From Cinclus cinclus (lineage: Eukaryota; Chordata; Aves; Passeriformes; Cinclidae), in assembly GCF_963662255.1 (NCBI RefSeq), contig NC_085047.1, positions 98,959,619-99,023,618 of the forward strand: a stretch of 64,000 bases of DNA, given 5' to 3'. The notes under the pieces are model-generated. The model was not told where the DNA came from. It worked only from the letters and a program-made list of their open reading frames with translations, and made no database searches. Of the stretch, positions 46,361 to 59,189 are shown piece by piece. How positions within the stretch are numbered: position 1 is the first letter of the stretch; each line of letters starts with the position of its first letter. The position numbers and the translations under genes are program-made.

Positions 46361-49300
46361 CCTCTCCATGGGAGAACGATCTCACAGAAAACAGCCAGCA
46401 TAGCATGTTCTGCTTCCAGCCCATATCTTATCAGCTCAGCAGATTGCAGATTGCCTGCAGACATCCTGTCTGGACACCCTAGGGAACATGGTAATGGTCT
46501 TATTGCATTCAAGCACGCAGCATCTTGAAGTATGTGCCTGTGACCATGCTGGAGGTCAGGCTTAGAGGCTTGTTGGCCAAGTAGCTCTACAGCTGTTGTG
46601 TGTATCCATACACAGTATAGATGCACCTGCTTCTGTAAATGAGGAGATACTGCATTCTCACACAGAATCTTGGGAGTGTTAACACGTATATCTGCGACTT
46701 ATGGAAGGAAGAGAAGTAAAATTCAGATAAAATGACACCAAAATACATAGAGGGTACCAGAAAAAGAACATAGGTGTCAATAAGAAATAAGGAAAACAGA
46801 AGAACCATGTGCTGGCTTTCTGTGGAGATGGAACTATGGCTAGGCAAAGAAGATACGTAGGCTGTGTACAAATTAATTTAGAGGTATCCTGTATTGGAAA
46901 CTACTTTCCTGACACAGCAGATCTGCAACAAGCAGCAGATTAAGGAGGACAGTTTAAACACATAATCTTTTGGCTGCTGCCATGCTGGGGACTCATGGCA
47001 TTAACACCCTGCCTTGGGGAGAAACCTGGATCGTGACAGTGCAGGGCAGATACAGAACTGGATTTGGGTGCACTTCATTTCTGAATCATCTCTGGAAAGC
47101 TAAGGAGAAGTAGGTTGGATTATCTGAAAATATTTCTAATACAGTTTAACAGTTTGAAGTTGTAAGATAACTGATGATGTTGACAAAAAGTTTTATAATT
47201 CATTTTCTGCCAGTTTTTAAGCAATTCCATGTCATTAGAATAATATACTTGTAATTTATATAGTTTGCTCTAGCAAGCAAGACTCGAGAACAGATTCCAT
47301 GGAGTGAGTGGTAAAATTGTCATTAGGAATGCTAAGAGAGCATTTTCATTTTTCCATCCAACATTTATTCCACACCATGAAAGTAGCTCATGTTCCTCTG
47401 ATGAGTTTTGCATACTAGAGACATCATCTTGCATGTGGGTATGTTTTTAAAAATATGAATGTATCTCTAGCTTCTGAAGAGTTCTCAGCTCTGAGATTTC
47501 AGCTTCTGCCAGATTTCTAGCCATCTAATGGTTTTGGTTCATTGTCTTTACAACCAAATGAGACCCCGGGTTTGCCATTGGCATCAGTAGGAGCATGGTC
47601 AGTCAAAACTTGGACTATCACAGAATGGAATACTAATTTGTATACCAGCGCTGACTAACTTTGATTTGACTTTAGAGCAGAACTCTGTGGAAAAATATAT
47701 ACAGCTAGTGAAAGAAAATCAGCATTATAGTAAAGTCATTTGTTCACCAGCTGTTAAAAATAAATAGCTATACAAATGATGTGCCGTAAAATAAGATTAT
47801 TGTTATGCATAAGAATATGTCTCTTCCTTTGTTCTTTGTTTTGTGATAAGGTGGTGAATATCCATGTCCTATGCAAAGCTTTATTATTGCTGGTGACATT
47901 TGTTAATCGTGTTTTTATGCAATATGAGTGCCATAAAAAATGCTTTCAGGTCTCCAGTAAAGAGTGGCTGCCATTCTTCTTCTTCTTATGCTTCTTGCCA
48001 CTAGAAGAAGCAGCAGAAGTTGTATGCAGCACTCCCACCACCTCCCAGAGAAACAAAGAAGTTAATCACTAAGGCAGCATTCACACTCTATCCAAAGAAC
48101 ACAAAACCTAATGGAAAATGTGAAATAAGCTGAATGACAAGAAAGTGAAAAGTTGCATTGTCTTGTTTTGATATGGCAAATTTAAAGCAGGAGAAAAATA
48201 ATAGCATTGATCACTTGGTGTCTTTTGATTAAATTCCTTGATTCTACCTCTGTGAGATGTGGCAGATGAGTACGTGTTTCTGTTTTGTGAAGAAACAAAT
48301 TCAAATACACCCATGTTGGGAGTTAGCTACCCGGCTATGTATTGGAACACTTCTGCAGATGTGCCACTGAAGAGCAACATTCTGTGCTTTGATTCAATAA
48401 GCAGTATTCTCCTTCATTTTGTTTGGTTTCCAATACAAAATTGTTCAGTAAAGTGACTTTAATAAAGAGCCTTCTGTTTGACAGTCATCTATGATATTTA
48501 AGCTGTGATATGCAACTATTCGTGATTTTTATTCGTATGCAAAATACAAAGTAGCACAGCTGAAAAAGAGAAATTTTAAAATAAAAACATCCCACTTTGC
48601 AACATTCAAGTACATGCTGATTTTTCCTTAACTGACTGCAAAAACTTTTCTATACCAAGAGCTGAAGGAAGATAGAAGAAGATGCATTCATCACTGAGCT
48701 TTATATACAGACCCAAACTTTCACTAGGACTTTGAAAAATGCAGTTCGATTGCAGGTTTCTGCCTACCTTACTGTATGGGCCAGATCCATGCAAGAAGCT
48801 GTGTGATACTGAATAGAAATATTAAGTGGCGTCCCATAGATTGTTGGTCAGCCCTTGAACCTCTGAGGCATGTAATAGATATGTGTGTTCCAAGAGAAAG
48901 TGTGAACTGTGAACTGGTTCATCCTGAGAACAACGTAGAAATGAGAAACTAATGAGTTGCAGGTGAAATGTGAACGGATTTCAATCAGATGTATAACTGG
49001 TTTGACACAAGGCTACTGTCATTTCACTCTGACATATTGGAAGCAATAAAAATATACTAGTGCAATCCATAAGGAGTTCAAACAGAAGCAAAGCGTTGCA
49101 TGGAAAAAACCTGGCAATAGTGTACATAGCATTTCTGCTTGGGGAAAAGCCTACAGAAACTTGGATTTCTTCTCTCTCCTGCTCAAAGCACTCGTTGCTG
49201 AAATGGAGAATCTTGGCTTCACAGGCATCCGAGCGGATGCCAGGCTGTTGTAATGATCTATCTTTGCTGTATGTACACATGGCATTAAGAGAAGGCAATG

Positions 49301-52300
49301 TTATTCAAATGAGCCTGTGGTTTACTAGATGAATTTAATTATTTCTGGTTTGTTTTTGCCCCTAGGGGCTAGTTTTTGATGGAATAAATTCAATATTAGT
49401 ACTTAGATGACTTACAGTATACAAGCAACACTGTTGAGAGCATACCAAAAGCAGTGTTCAATTATAGCTCAGTGAAGTCGGTAAGGACAATGAGGTTACA
49501 TCTGTTATTCACAACCTTCAGTGGAAAAAACTGGGTTGCACATAAACTGAATATATGGGGAATAAAAGAACATGCTGAGATCAAGCATGGATACAATTTT
49601 ACTGGAGACCTCTATCCTGAGATTAGTTTCTCCCCACAATAATTAATAATATTTTCTCACAATAATATATAGAGAAAGTTTACATACTTTTCAAAGTCTG
49701 TAATTCCAAACTTCTCGCATCTATGATGCTCACAACCAGCCATTTTATAGGGAATGATTTTGAGATGAAACCATTGCAAAATTTTGTAAAGGAGGATTCT
49801 TTCCTGCATCCTACATTTAAGCTCCTCAAAATGCCAACAGTTTTCAAAAAATCATCTATATCAGCAGAAAACAGAGGGACATACTTTGGGGTTTAGCAGA
49901 GTGATTGCCAGTGATTCAGGTAAGTCCTTGTAAAGTCATGAATCTCCAGTTAAAAAGAGCTAAAACACCATCATTCTTGGGGGAAAATAAAACAATATTT
50001 ATATAGATGAAGTCTGCAAGAGAGCTCTGCTTAGGCTAAAGAGCACTGAGGTCACTGTTCACGTAGGTTTACAGTCATACATCTCTACTGGCACACACAG
50101 TACCTAGTAATTACAAAAGATTACATTTCAGCTGCTGCTTTGCCCAGATAGCTTCCCAGGCAAGTGCAGGAATGAGTGGGAGAAGAAGGTGTGCAGCAGT
50201 GGGCTTTTAATGCTGATGGGAGATGGCAAAGCAACTGTGTGCATGCTTCTGTGGTTACCAAAAATAGTAGACAATCCAACTGAGCTAATATGAAAATGCT
50301 CTACTGAAGGGTTAGGGCATGAAGGAGGACAAATGTGCTAAGAAATGTCCCCTTCTTCCTCCACAGAAAGTGCTACCACATACAGATGTCAGCATGACAT
50401 AAAATGCTGACACTGTCTCTTGGTTGCTGTGGGATGTGACAGAGATGAAGGAGATAAAGTAAAAAAATGCATTTCTTATTCTCCACCATGTTTCATTATC
50501 ATGAAGCATCCTCACATTTGGAGCACCATTTGTGACTGAGGCAGTGACCAGAAGGCTTTGTGCCAGAAGTACGGACCAGTTAAAACCAGCCAGTGTGTGT
50601 CCTCTGCACCACCAGCAGTGCCTTGATGAGGGAGTGCTTGTTGCTCTCAGTCACCTTACAGATGGCTCTGGGAATGGTCAGTGAACTCATCACTTCTACT
50701 TAGGGCCACCTCCCTCATGGAAATTGGGGGGCAATTCCAACACTGCCTTTACACTACTAAAAGCATATGACATAAAAATGACATTAAAATTAAGGACTTG
50801 AGAAATTAGCTACTCCATTAAAAGGCATGCATAGAGAAGTTAAATACTTGTCTAAGATAAGTTTTGCTGCTGATGATTTCAATCTGACTTTGAATTATAT
50901 TGTGGTTTGTAGATTGACCTGTCAAACTGACTGCTGAAATATCCTCCACAGCCCTCCAACACAGTAAACATCTCCATTAACAAATCTGTTATTGAAATTT
51001 GTCTTTCTTGGAGTGGAAACTGAGTTGGAAGTGAAGTTTCTCTTTCACCTTACTCATTTCTTTTTTGTAGCAAGTGAATTGGCCCAAGGAACTTTTCAAA
51101 AAAGCCTTACAAGTAACTTAATTAATGCAATTGTTTTACTCATTACAGCCTTTCCTCCTTTTCATCTTTGTCAAATACGCTTTTCCTTTTGCTCCTTAAT
51201 GTTGCTTGTGGAATCTGCCATCCTTCTGGAAGGATACCATTTGTGTGAATATCTTAGTTGTTACAAGCTCCATCTTATTTACAGAATAGAAATATGCCTT
51301 CTCCTGGAAGACAGAAGGGTAGTGCTGAGTTATGTCACTCTAAACGTGCATGAGTTTTGAAAAAAAATTTAAAGTTCTATAACTTCCCCAGGAGTCATTA
51401 TACCAACATCTAAACAAGAATGATGCATGGCTCATCAGAAATCCTTGACAGAAATTAGGTACAAAAATAAATAAATAAGCATTGAGTATTGCTATGTCTG
51501 GATCAGGTGATCTTTAATTATGGCTTGTTGAAACTCCGATGTAAAATTTCTATGTGTGCCACCTTTAGCCCAATTGCCATTTGCGTGAAGTGGTTATAGT
51601 TTGTCTGGGTTGTTCATTAGCCACTTTCAAAAGAGGAATGTTGCTTGTCACTGCTGATGTAACATGACCCTACTTGGGCTCCATGCACAGCAGTCAGCAA
51701 AGTGTGAGCCTGTTTTGGGTCCCCCAGCAGCTCAGTCACTGGAAACAGCCAGAAACCACTGTTAAGACAGACTGTGACTGGTCCCAGCTTTTTTTTGAAC
51801 AGACCTGACTTGTCAGTCATTGGAAAACCATCTGTGAGCCTCTTAACCTTGATCATAATTTGTTTCTTCCAGTTTCTGAGGCAATTCTGTCCCAAAATAT
51901 GTTGGGATGGATATAAATCTTCTAGTGGGACACGACTTCTTGGGTCACAGTCCCAGCTTGCTTACAGTAGGGTGTCAGTTTCTGATTGCTCGAGGCAGTA
52001 AGGAATGTGTCTGAGTTAATTATTACCTGGGACTTCTGTAGATCCAAATTTCTAAAACAGAAAAATATTTAGCTAAATACTTCTGGCAGCACTGGGACTT
52101 CTCTCTTTTTCTTTTATGTGTCCTGGATTGATTCCACCATGCATATTCACAATGAGTTGTATCTAATTCTGCACATGGGATTACATCATAGGATCTTATC
52201 TGGCAGATGCAAGGATGGAAAAATGCAATTTAAAGTTTTCTCCAGATTTTGTATTTCCCAGTAACATGGAACATGTACAACAATTGCACTTATTGCAGCT

Positions 52301-53147
52301 TGTAACACACCTGAAAATCAGTTTGCTTCTTTTACCAATCTGTTTACTAGTTTTAAGATGATAAATAATAGCATACAAAGAATTTTCCTAAGGATGTCAA
52401 ATGCTTTATATAGCTTTGTTGATATAACATGAGTGAAGAAAAATTACTTGATTTAATGCAAACATCAATACACACAAGTTAAACATAAGCTGAATGTTAA
52501 ACAAACACATTGCAATTCCAAACAAATCACAGATACAAGATTAGCACCACTTCTCTCCCCCAGCTCTGCCCACTCTTTTCAGTGAGCTTGGGACATGCTC
52601 AAAAGCTCCACCACTGTTAGTCTGTCCCCAATTACTCATCCCTGTCTTTTCCACACCTTGATTCCTTTCACTAATGGCCAGCACTGGAGATGAGCTTGGA
52701 AGAAGAGGAGGAGCCCACTTTGCAAGTGAGAAACACTGTATGAAAAGTTCTGACAGGGAGTGTAATTATGATAAACAATGGGAAGAGGACTCTTGCTGAA
52801 TACATGCAAAATCATGGCCTACCTGAATTATGCCCAAAGACAGTGTGTGGATCTTAATGTGTTGGGGTTTGGGAGGATAGGGGAATGTTGGGCTTTTAAG
52901 AACAGAGCCAGAACATTGCCAGAGCATGTTCTTCACATGATTGCTGGCAAGCCTATACTTTATGACATGTTACAGGTTTTCTTCAGAAAACTTATTTCCA
53001 AACCTCTGGAAGGGCAGATTCAGTCACAACAGCAAATATGATTTTGTGGAATACTGCATCAGAGGAGCAGGTTTGGATACTGGCAGCTTGGTAGACCAGT
53101 GTAACACCAAAGTCCAGTCTATATCTTGCTTTCACACCTCTGTAATA

Positions 53148-53169
53148 GAGAGCCTCAAGGGAGGCTCTC
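53148..53169. repeat. perfect inverted repeat, 9-bp arms, 4-base loop
   Basis: GAGAGCCTC, AAGG, GAGGCTCTC. Stable GC-containing hairpin in otherwise AT-rich DNA; function unknown. Confidence 0.85.
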
Positions 53170-56100
53170 AGACACAGACCTTTACTCGAAATCTTAAGTT
53201 CAGAGCTTCTTCTCTAGCTCCTATTTTTGTTGTACACAAAGTATTGCCAGTTTGCAGTACCACACAACAAACAACTCAGATAGACACTAAATGGAAAGAA
53301 ACAGACTCTTCCAGGCATTATTCATCTTAACTGTAAAGCAGCCAGCTGAATTAGGTCAGATGAATCACATCCTAGAAGCTGCTGTGGCACAAAGCAGTGG
53401 GTGCCCAGCAGAGACAGCTCACTGTCCATGGGTCTCTGGTGTCAGACGATGCAAGTCCTGTTTATGAGGATTGTTGCCAAGACCAAATGAAGCTAGAGCA
53501 TGTCCAGATTAGCTGTTTTGTAGAAAAAAAATCACCCCTTTCATGCCCTTAAATAGGGTTCATAATATTTTCATTTTCTCCAAACTGAATTTGACTAACA
53601 TGCTATTTAATAATTGCCCTATGGTATTGCCACCATCCTTGACCTACTGATTACTTAGAGACTTTTCTGTATTAAAGTGACATCAGACCTGAGGCACTGA
53701 CACAATATGCAAAGTTTTAATTTTTTAATAATTCCTGTGAAACAGTAGTTAATCTCCTGTCTAGCAGCACAGTCAAATTGGCAACTTATCAGCACTGTTC
53801 TGTGTAATCATTTATTTAGCAAAGCCTGCCTTTGGCTTTACAAAATGGTATTGACACCTTATCCTTAGAAACCATGTTGCAGCCAGTGGACTGAAACTGA
53901 TGTAGAGCAGAATAAGTGCTGGCCTCACTGTAACTTAGAGCAGCCATGGAAACCAGGATGAGGCTTCACCTTGCTGAGTTTAGTGGCTGTCCCTTCTCTT
54001 ATGATGGGATTCATTGAACTCAAATATATCTCTAAAGGTGAGATGCATTACATCTACAGGTGCCTTATTCTTTAGTGATTTCAGAGCCTTGGGTGAGGGG
54101 ATTAAAAGTCTGCATTTGTAAGATCAGTCCCATTCTTCCAGTTTCGATGGAAAAATGTTGGACATAACGGTGAGGGAAGATTCAATTTTGTTGTGAGTTC
54201 TTGGAGCACTGTTTTTGTGGGTTGATTTTTGTCTTTTTTTTTTTTTTTAGTAGTATGACATCTTTTTTAATATTATAGTCATGTTCATCTCACCAAAGTC
54301 AATCGTATTAAAAACAAATCCTGTACTGGAATTACCAGTTACATAACTTATGAAACCTTTTATTAAGGCACAGTTGTTGTAGCTTCTAGTGTACATATAT
54401 TATCATTGCTCTACTGGTTACAATGTGTGTGCATCAAATCATGCCAGATGAGCATCTGGCCCCAAATGTTCAGTACGTGATTCTCAAGATGCTATTAAGA
54501 ATGTAGTGAGAGGAAAGGATCATGTTAAAGGCTAGTTTATTTTGTCACTGGTTCATTCACAAGAGATGCTCTAAGAAAAGCAAGTAAAATATGTTGCTTT
54601 TTCCCTCTCTAGTTTTTTCAGTGCCCTCTTGCTGGAATTTCAGAACAGGGGAGTCCAGAAAGGGGAAACTACTGGTGCTGAAGAATGGCTTCTGGGACCT
54701 ATCTCACTCTGTGCCACGTTATCACTAAAACGATCTAATGAATTTCTTCTGAGTAATGAGTTTGACCTCAATGTCTAACGGTACAAGAATAACTTCTGCC
54801 ATGTTTTTCATAGTTTGGGGAGATGGCAAGATTTCTCTACAAAATATTAAAGAATCTGATAAATGAGCAATTAAAGATCCAGAAAAATCACATGCAATAG
54901 GGAGAAAACAAAAGAGTGAAAGTAAGGGATCAGATTACCTACTTAAGTGCAGGTGAGGAAATCATATGGGGTGAACTACCTGCACCATCCCTCAAACTAT
55001 TCCACAAATATTGCCTGGATAATCTTTTAGGTAGCAAATTTTTACTCCTCTTTTGGAGATGTGGAAACTAATTCAGTCTGAGTAGCTGTGAAACCTGTGG
55101 AATTCGTGGGATATCTGCAAAAACACTTTTAAGTCTTGAGATAAAAACTTGTTTTTTAAGAAGGGGTTTCTGATTACAGAAGTCAAATTAGTGGTATTTT
55201 GTGTCTAGATGAGTTTAAAGAAAATGATCATCTGTGACTAACCCTTGAGGATGACATTCACTTTGAAAATACAGCCCCACCTGTCCCAGGCTAAATACTG
55301 AATATCAGTAGCTCTTTTTGAACAAATGTCTCTACAAGTTGTCTGTTAACGATTTGCTCACTGCCAGAAATAAAATTAGTTTCATAGCTAGGATCTGAAT
55401 TCAGAAATGATGCCTAACCCCATATTTATACCACACTACACTTGGAGTTTTTCAGTAACATGGAGTTTTTAAACTCCTGGCTCATGTACTCAAACCATCC
55501 TTGAGAAAACAGCACTTACACTTATTATAGGCTTAGATGGAATCAAAGCTTACTTTAGGAAAAAAATCCCATATGCTTTTTGCACAAGTGGAGATGTTTA
55601 CCTCATCTTGCGATCCTAAAAGAAGAGCCCAACCACATATTTGCTAATAGACCACAGTGTCCAGCTGCCATGTCATAGACCCTGCAGACACCAGAATGTC
55701 AACGAGGATGGTGATGGAATATGCTCAGCCTCTGTCTTGAAAATTAAGAATCCGGACCTTCCATTTGCACTTTTTTTAATGGAAAGATACATAATAGTTT
55801 CCATTTTTCTCCACTGTGTGAAAATATGAGTGGCACAGTACAGCAAAAAGTGACCAGGTTGTCAGCTTTGCTTTTACAGTGAGGCTCTGGAGCCTTAGTG
55901 TGGATTTCCCAAGTGTGTCTCAATCCACTGCAGCCACCACACAGGAGTGATTCTGTCTTCTCTCGTCTTGCTCGTCCTGGGGCCTGCAATGAAAGGTCCT
56001 TAGCCTTAGTCATTAGCCCTTAGCTGAAATTATCTTTGTTAAATTGTGGTCCCTTCGAACCTTACAGTGATTCTGTAATCATCACTGCAGCAACATCAGC

Positions 56101-57282
56101 AGTGTTTACGCTCCAGCTGCCTGTACTTCTATTCTGGAGTTTTTTGCCTCACTAGGAGAGATTGCATTTCCTTGTAATTTTGTCAGCCAAGGTGAGAGCT
56201 GCGGGAGGGCTTGTTAGAAATGTGGATGCCATTTAACTAACTGCTTTCAGCACATCCATTTCCATGGTGGCTACCTCTGATGGTAAAGACTCACACATCT
56301 GATATGCAGCTCAATGACCAGAGCCACCGCTTTTCCCTCTCATTTTGCTTCTTTTCATCTAGTTGGATACAGCAGTTCCTGTCATCCACTGCATTCTGGG
56401 TAAGGGCTGGTGCACTTTCCCACAGCTTCCCACATACCTGTCACCCCAGCCTCACTGTACAATCTGTCCTTTCTCCTTCCCTGAAAGAAGCTGTTTCCAG
56501 TGCTGTGTTCCTGGAGTGAGGGCACTGGGTGTCTGAAGAGAGGAAGGAGTGCTCCCTTGGAAGTGCTCAGCTGTCATCAGACTTCCTTAGATGAAGGATT
56601 TCTTAATGCAGGATTGCTGGGGAATAGGTTGTTATTCCTTCAGCAATTGTCTCAGCACCTTTGTGTTCAAATTGCAGTGTAGATTGGTAAGGAAATATTG
56701 TTTCTTTACATGAAGAAATTGGGTTTCTCACAATTCATTTGTAAGATGCCTAAGTTCTGGAGGTGTAAGATCCTTTGAAAAGATCATACTATAAAGACAT
56801 ACTTTTCAAAAACTAGATGCCTCTTCCTTAGAAAATCAGTGGTTGTCAGCTGGGCAGAGGAAAACTTAGACATACACTCATAGGTTTTATTGGACTAGTT
56901 TGCACTGTTGGACCTGTGATATTTAACTGACAAAGAGTCTTTCTCTTACTGTCACTTTTTTTCCCCCCATAAACAGAAAAAAGCTTTATTTCATTACATT
57001 CCCTATTTTAAGCATCCCAGCCACGGCAAAGAAAACAAAGCACAGGTATGCCTATCCCTCCTTACACCAGCAGATACTGACACATCATTAACATTAGGTT
57101 GGAATCACACACGTTCCAGTTTGCATGAACATACTTTCCTATATTTGTTTACTTGTTAAGGTTAATCTCAAGGCTTGTTTCAAGGTGAAGCTACTGAACA
57201 GTTTTAAAAATTGTCATTAAATCATTACAGCTCAGACCACAGGACTGCAATTTCCCCATTGATCCTCCCATGTCAGCAGCAT

Positions 57283-57560
57283 CGACATGGATTGGCGAGT
57301 GGGAGCGTCACTGCCATAGAACCCCCCCGCGTCCCCCCCAGTGCCTCTGGTAGCTCTCAGCCAGCAGCAGTGTCCGTGGGTCCACAGCCAGTGTGACAGA
57401 GGCAGTGGGACGGGGCGAGGCTGAGCCACACACACAGAGGAGAGCTGTGTGCAGCTGTGTGTGCAGGTGTGCATGTGAAGGGGGCAGCAAGAGAGGCACA
57501 GATTCACCCACCCAGACTGCCGTGTCCCAGGACTTTGCCACCCGCTTCCATCAACTGCAG
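57283..57560 (+). promoter_or_regulatory. small CpG/GC-richer block, possible promoter
   Basis: About eight CpG dinucleotides fall between 57283 and 57420 (including CCCCCCGCGTCCCC and GGGACGGGGCGAGG), whereas most of the window is nearly devoid of CpG. The composition changes back to AT-rich at 57600. A CACACACA/GTGTGTGCAGGTGTG patch follows. An ATG in good context and a splice donor lie just downstream, which together resemble a 5' untranslated region and first coding exon. No TATA box is obvious. This is inference from composition and order. Confidence 0.3.
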
Positions 57561-57565
57561 ACACA

Positions 57566-57609
57566 ATGGACGTTTATGATAATCCATTGGGAATCTTCAC
57601 CGTGATTCA
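57566..57609 (+). other. possible first coding exon (14 codons plus 2 bases)
   Basis: ATG at 57566 has A at -3 and G at +4 (ACACAATGG), a favourable initiation context. The frame reads MDVYDNPLGIFTVI and reaches CA followed by the donor GTGAGT at 57610; without splicing it would stop at once (TGA at 57611). The exon could be the start of a gene driven from the CpG-richer block directly upstream. I do not recognise the peptide and found no downstream partner with matching phase; the nearest ORF of interest (59055) is not joined in frame by a convincing acceptor. Confidence 0.25.
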
Positions 57610-58301
57610 GTGAGTAAAAGAATACATCTGTTCTTCCCATTTTAAGATAATGGGAATATAAATATTTAAATATATGCATACTTTGCAAGGTTAATATGGT
57701 TTTGAATACTCACACCTCTGTGCCCTTAATGGTAAGGCATGTTTTGAAATGACTTAATTAATCACTGAAAATAGTTTGACCTTTGAATTATACTAATCTA
57801 AGTAGCATTTCAACAAGCGGCAACACAGACATTCTAGATAATTTATTGAAAATGCCATAGAACTACAGTGAAATTCAGAAAGTGAAGAAAGGAATCAGGC
57901 ATTTTCTTTCTGCAAAGAATGCTGACTCTCGCAGAAGTTTTAAGAATGTTTTAGTAAGCATGTATTTATGTCACAAGTGGATTTGAAAGATCCTGAAAGT
58001 AATGAAGCAAATTTCCATTAAATTGCACTGTGTGCTTGCCTTTTAATAATGAACTCATACTGTAGATAAATTATTCAATATTTCACTGTACTGTATGTAT
58101 ATTGGGTCATAGCATAGGATATGATGTTTGTTTAAAGAGTGCCTCTGCATTTATTTGCTAAAAGAGGTTGTCCAATACTTAGGAGGGCTGGGTGTTGTTA
58201 TGAGTGGATTCTGGTCCCAGTTCCACCAAGGACAATTCTTCAGCTCCAACTCAGGTTGGAGGTTTTTTGTTTGTTTGGTTGGCGGGTTTGGGTTTTCTTA
58301 C

Positions 58302-58317
58302 GTTGTTGTTGTTGTTA
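58302..58317. repeat. (GTT)5 trinucleotide run
   Basis: Read directly; flanked by a GTTTGTTTGG-rich stretch from 58265. Confidence 0.85.
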
Positions 58318-59054
58318 TTATTTGCTTTCTCTTTTCGAATATTTGATGTTTTTTCATCTTTTTGGATGTTAAACTAGAACTTAATGAATAACAGTATATC
58401 AGGAGAGTTAAGTTTTACATAATCCAAATCTTCAAGAATTGTAAAGCTTTGGACTCATCTGGTTCCTTTCCACATGAATAGAATTGTCTCTTCCCATTGA
58501 ACTGGACTTCAGCTGAAACAATTTTCTCTGGTTCTTTCAGTAATGTAGGTTTTTTTGTGAATTATTTAACTTGTTTTTCCTCTATTTAATTTTCCACAAA
58601 TGTGACAAAATAAGCCCAAAGACATCTGTAAAGTTTTTTTTAACCGTATGATAGTCAGATTTGTGTAACTGTTCCTTCTGCATTGTTTGCTTTTCATTAC
58701 TCTTTTTTAAGTTTTAAATATCTTCTAAAAAATTTTGAATCGAGACTTTGTGGGTAGCCAGTGAAAAAACTAGGATATTCTAGAGCATATTAAAATAAAT
58801 TCCAGAATTCTGAATAGCTTCTTTATCAGTTATACTCTGTCCTTTCTCCCCTCCATGAACCCCAAGGAAGATAGGCACTGCTGTGGGGCCAGCTTGCTCC
58901 CTTGTTCTGGATGCAGGAAGTGGACAGACTTCAAAAAGAAAGAGCAGAGACAGAAAAAAGATAGCAAATAAAGAGCCACATTCACAAATATTTCCCTTTC
59001 CCCACCTTCCCTCCTCCAAAGACAAGAAAACAAACACCAAGCCTGGAACAGGCA

Positions 59055-59189
59055 ATGCAGATGAATACAAACCAGCGCAGCCTCGGGAGCAGCGGAGGGA
59101 AGGCTGCTGCAGCTCCATGCACATGGGACCTGCTCGGGGCAATGCTGCTGCTCCTGCTCTTCCTGAGCCTCTGCATACTTTGTCTTTGA
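59055..59189 (+). other. candidate 44-codon ORF with a C-terminal hydrophobic segment
   Basis: ATG at 59055 (another in frame at 59061) opens a frame ending with TGA at 59187-59189. The first 25 residues are polar and small (rich in N, Q, S, G, K, A). From about residue 24 the chain is WDLLGAMLLLLLFLSLCI and ends four residues later, so a single membrane helix at the extreme C-terminus would give a tail-anchored micropeptide topology. Known tail-anchored or single-pass micropeptides (the phospholamban, sarcolipin and myoregulin group) are similar in size, but no sequence motif ties this ORF to them. The leucine run comes from a CTG/CTC-rich stretch, which also arises by composition alone. No codon-conservation evidence is available. 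Confidence 0.2.

Larger units (their letters stand above)
45721..57282. other. long non-coding stretch
   Basis: About 11.5 kb with no convincing gene. Separate entries cover the palindrome at 46333 and the hairpin at 53148. A T run lies at 54234-54248. A strong plus-strand donor (CAG followed by GTAAGT) at 49919 has an open frame upstream but a weak acceptor. Short minus-strand splice pairs (48768-48808, 52026-52050, 56438-56480) are too small to trust. Confidence 0.4.

Noticed and set aside
50992..51360. 122-codon hydrophobic plus-strand frame resembling a membrane protein
   Set aside because: Hydrophobicity follows from T-rich DNA; no defined helices with loops typical of a family and no homology recognised.
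56156..56191. 36-bp plus-strand segment with a good acceptor and AAG/GTGAGA donor
   Set aside because: Open in two frames by chance; no neighbouring exon candidates in phase.
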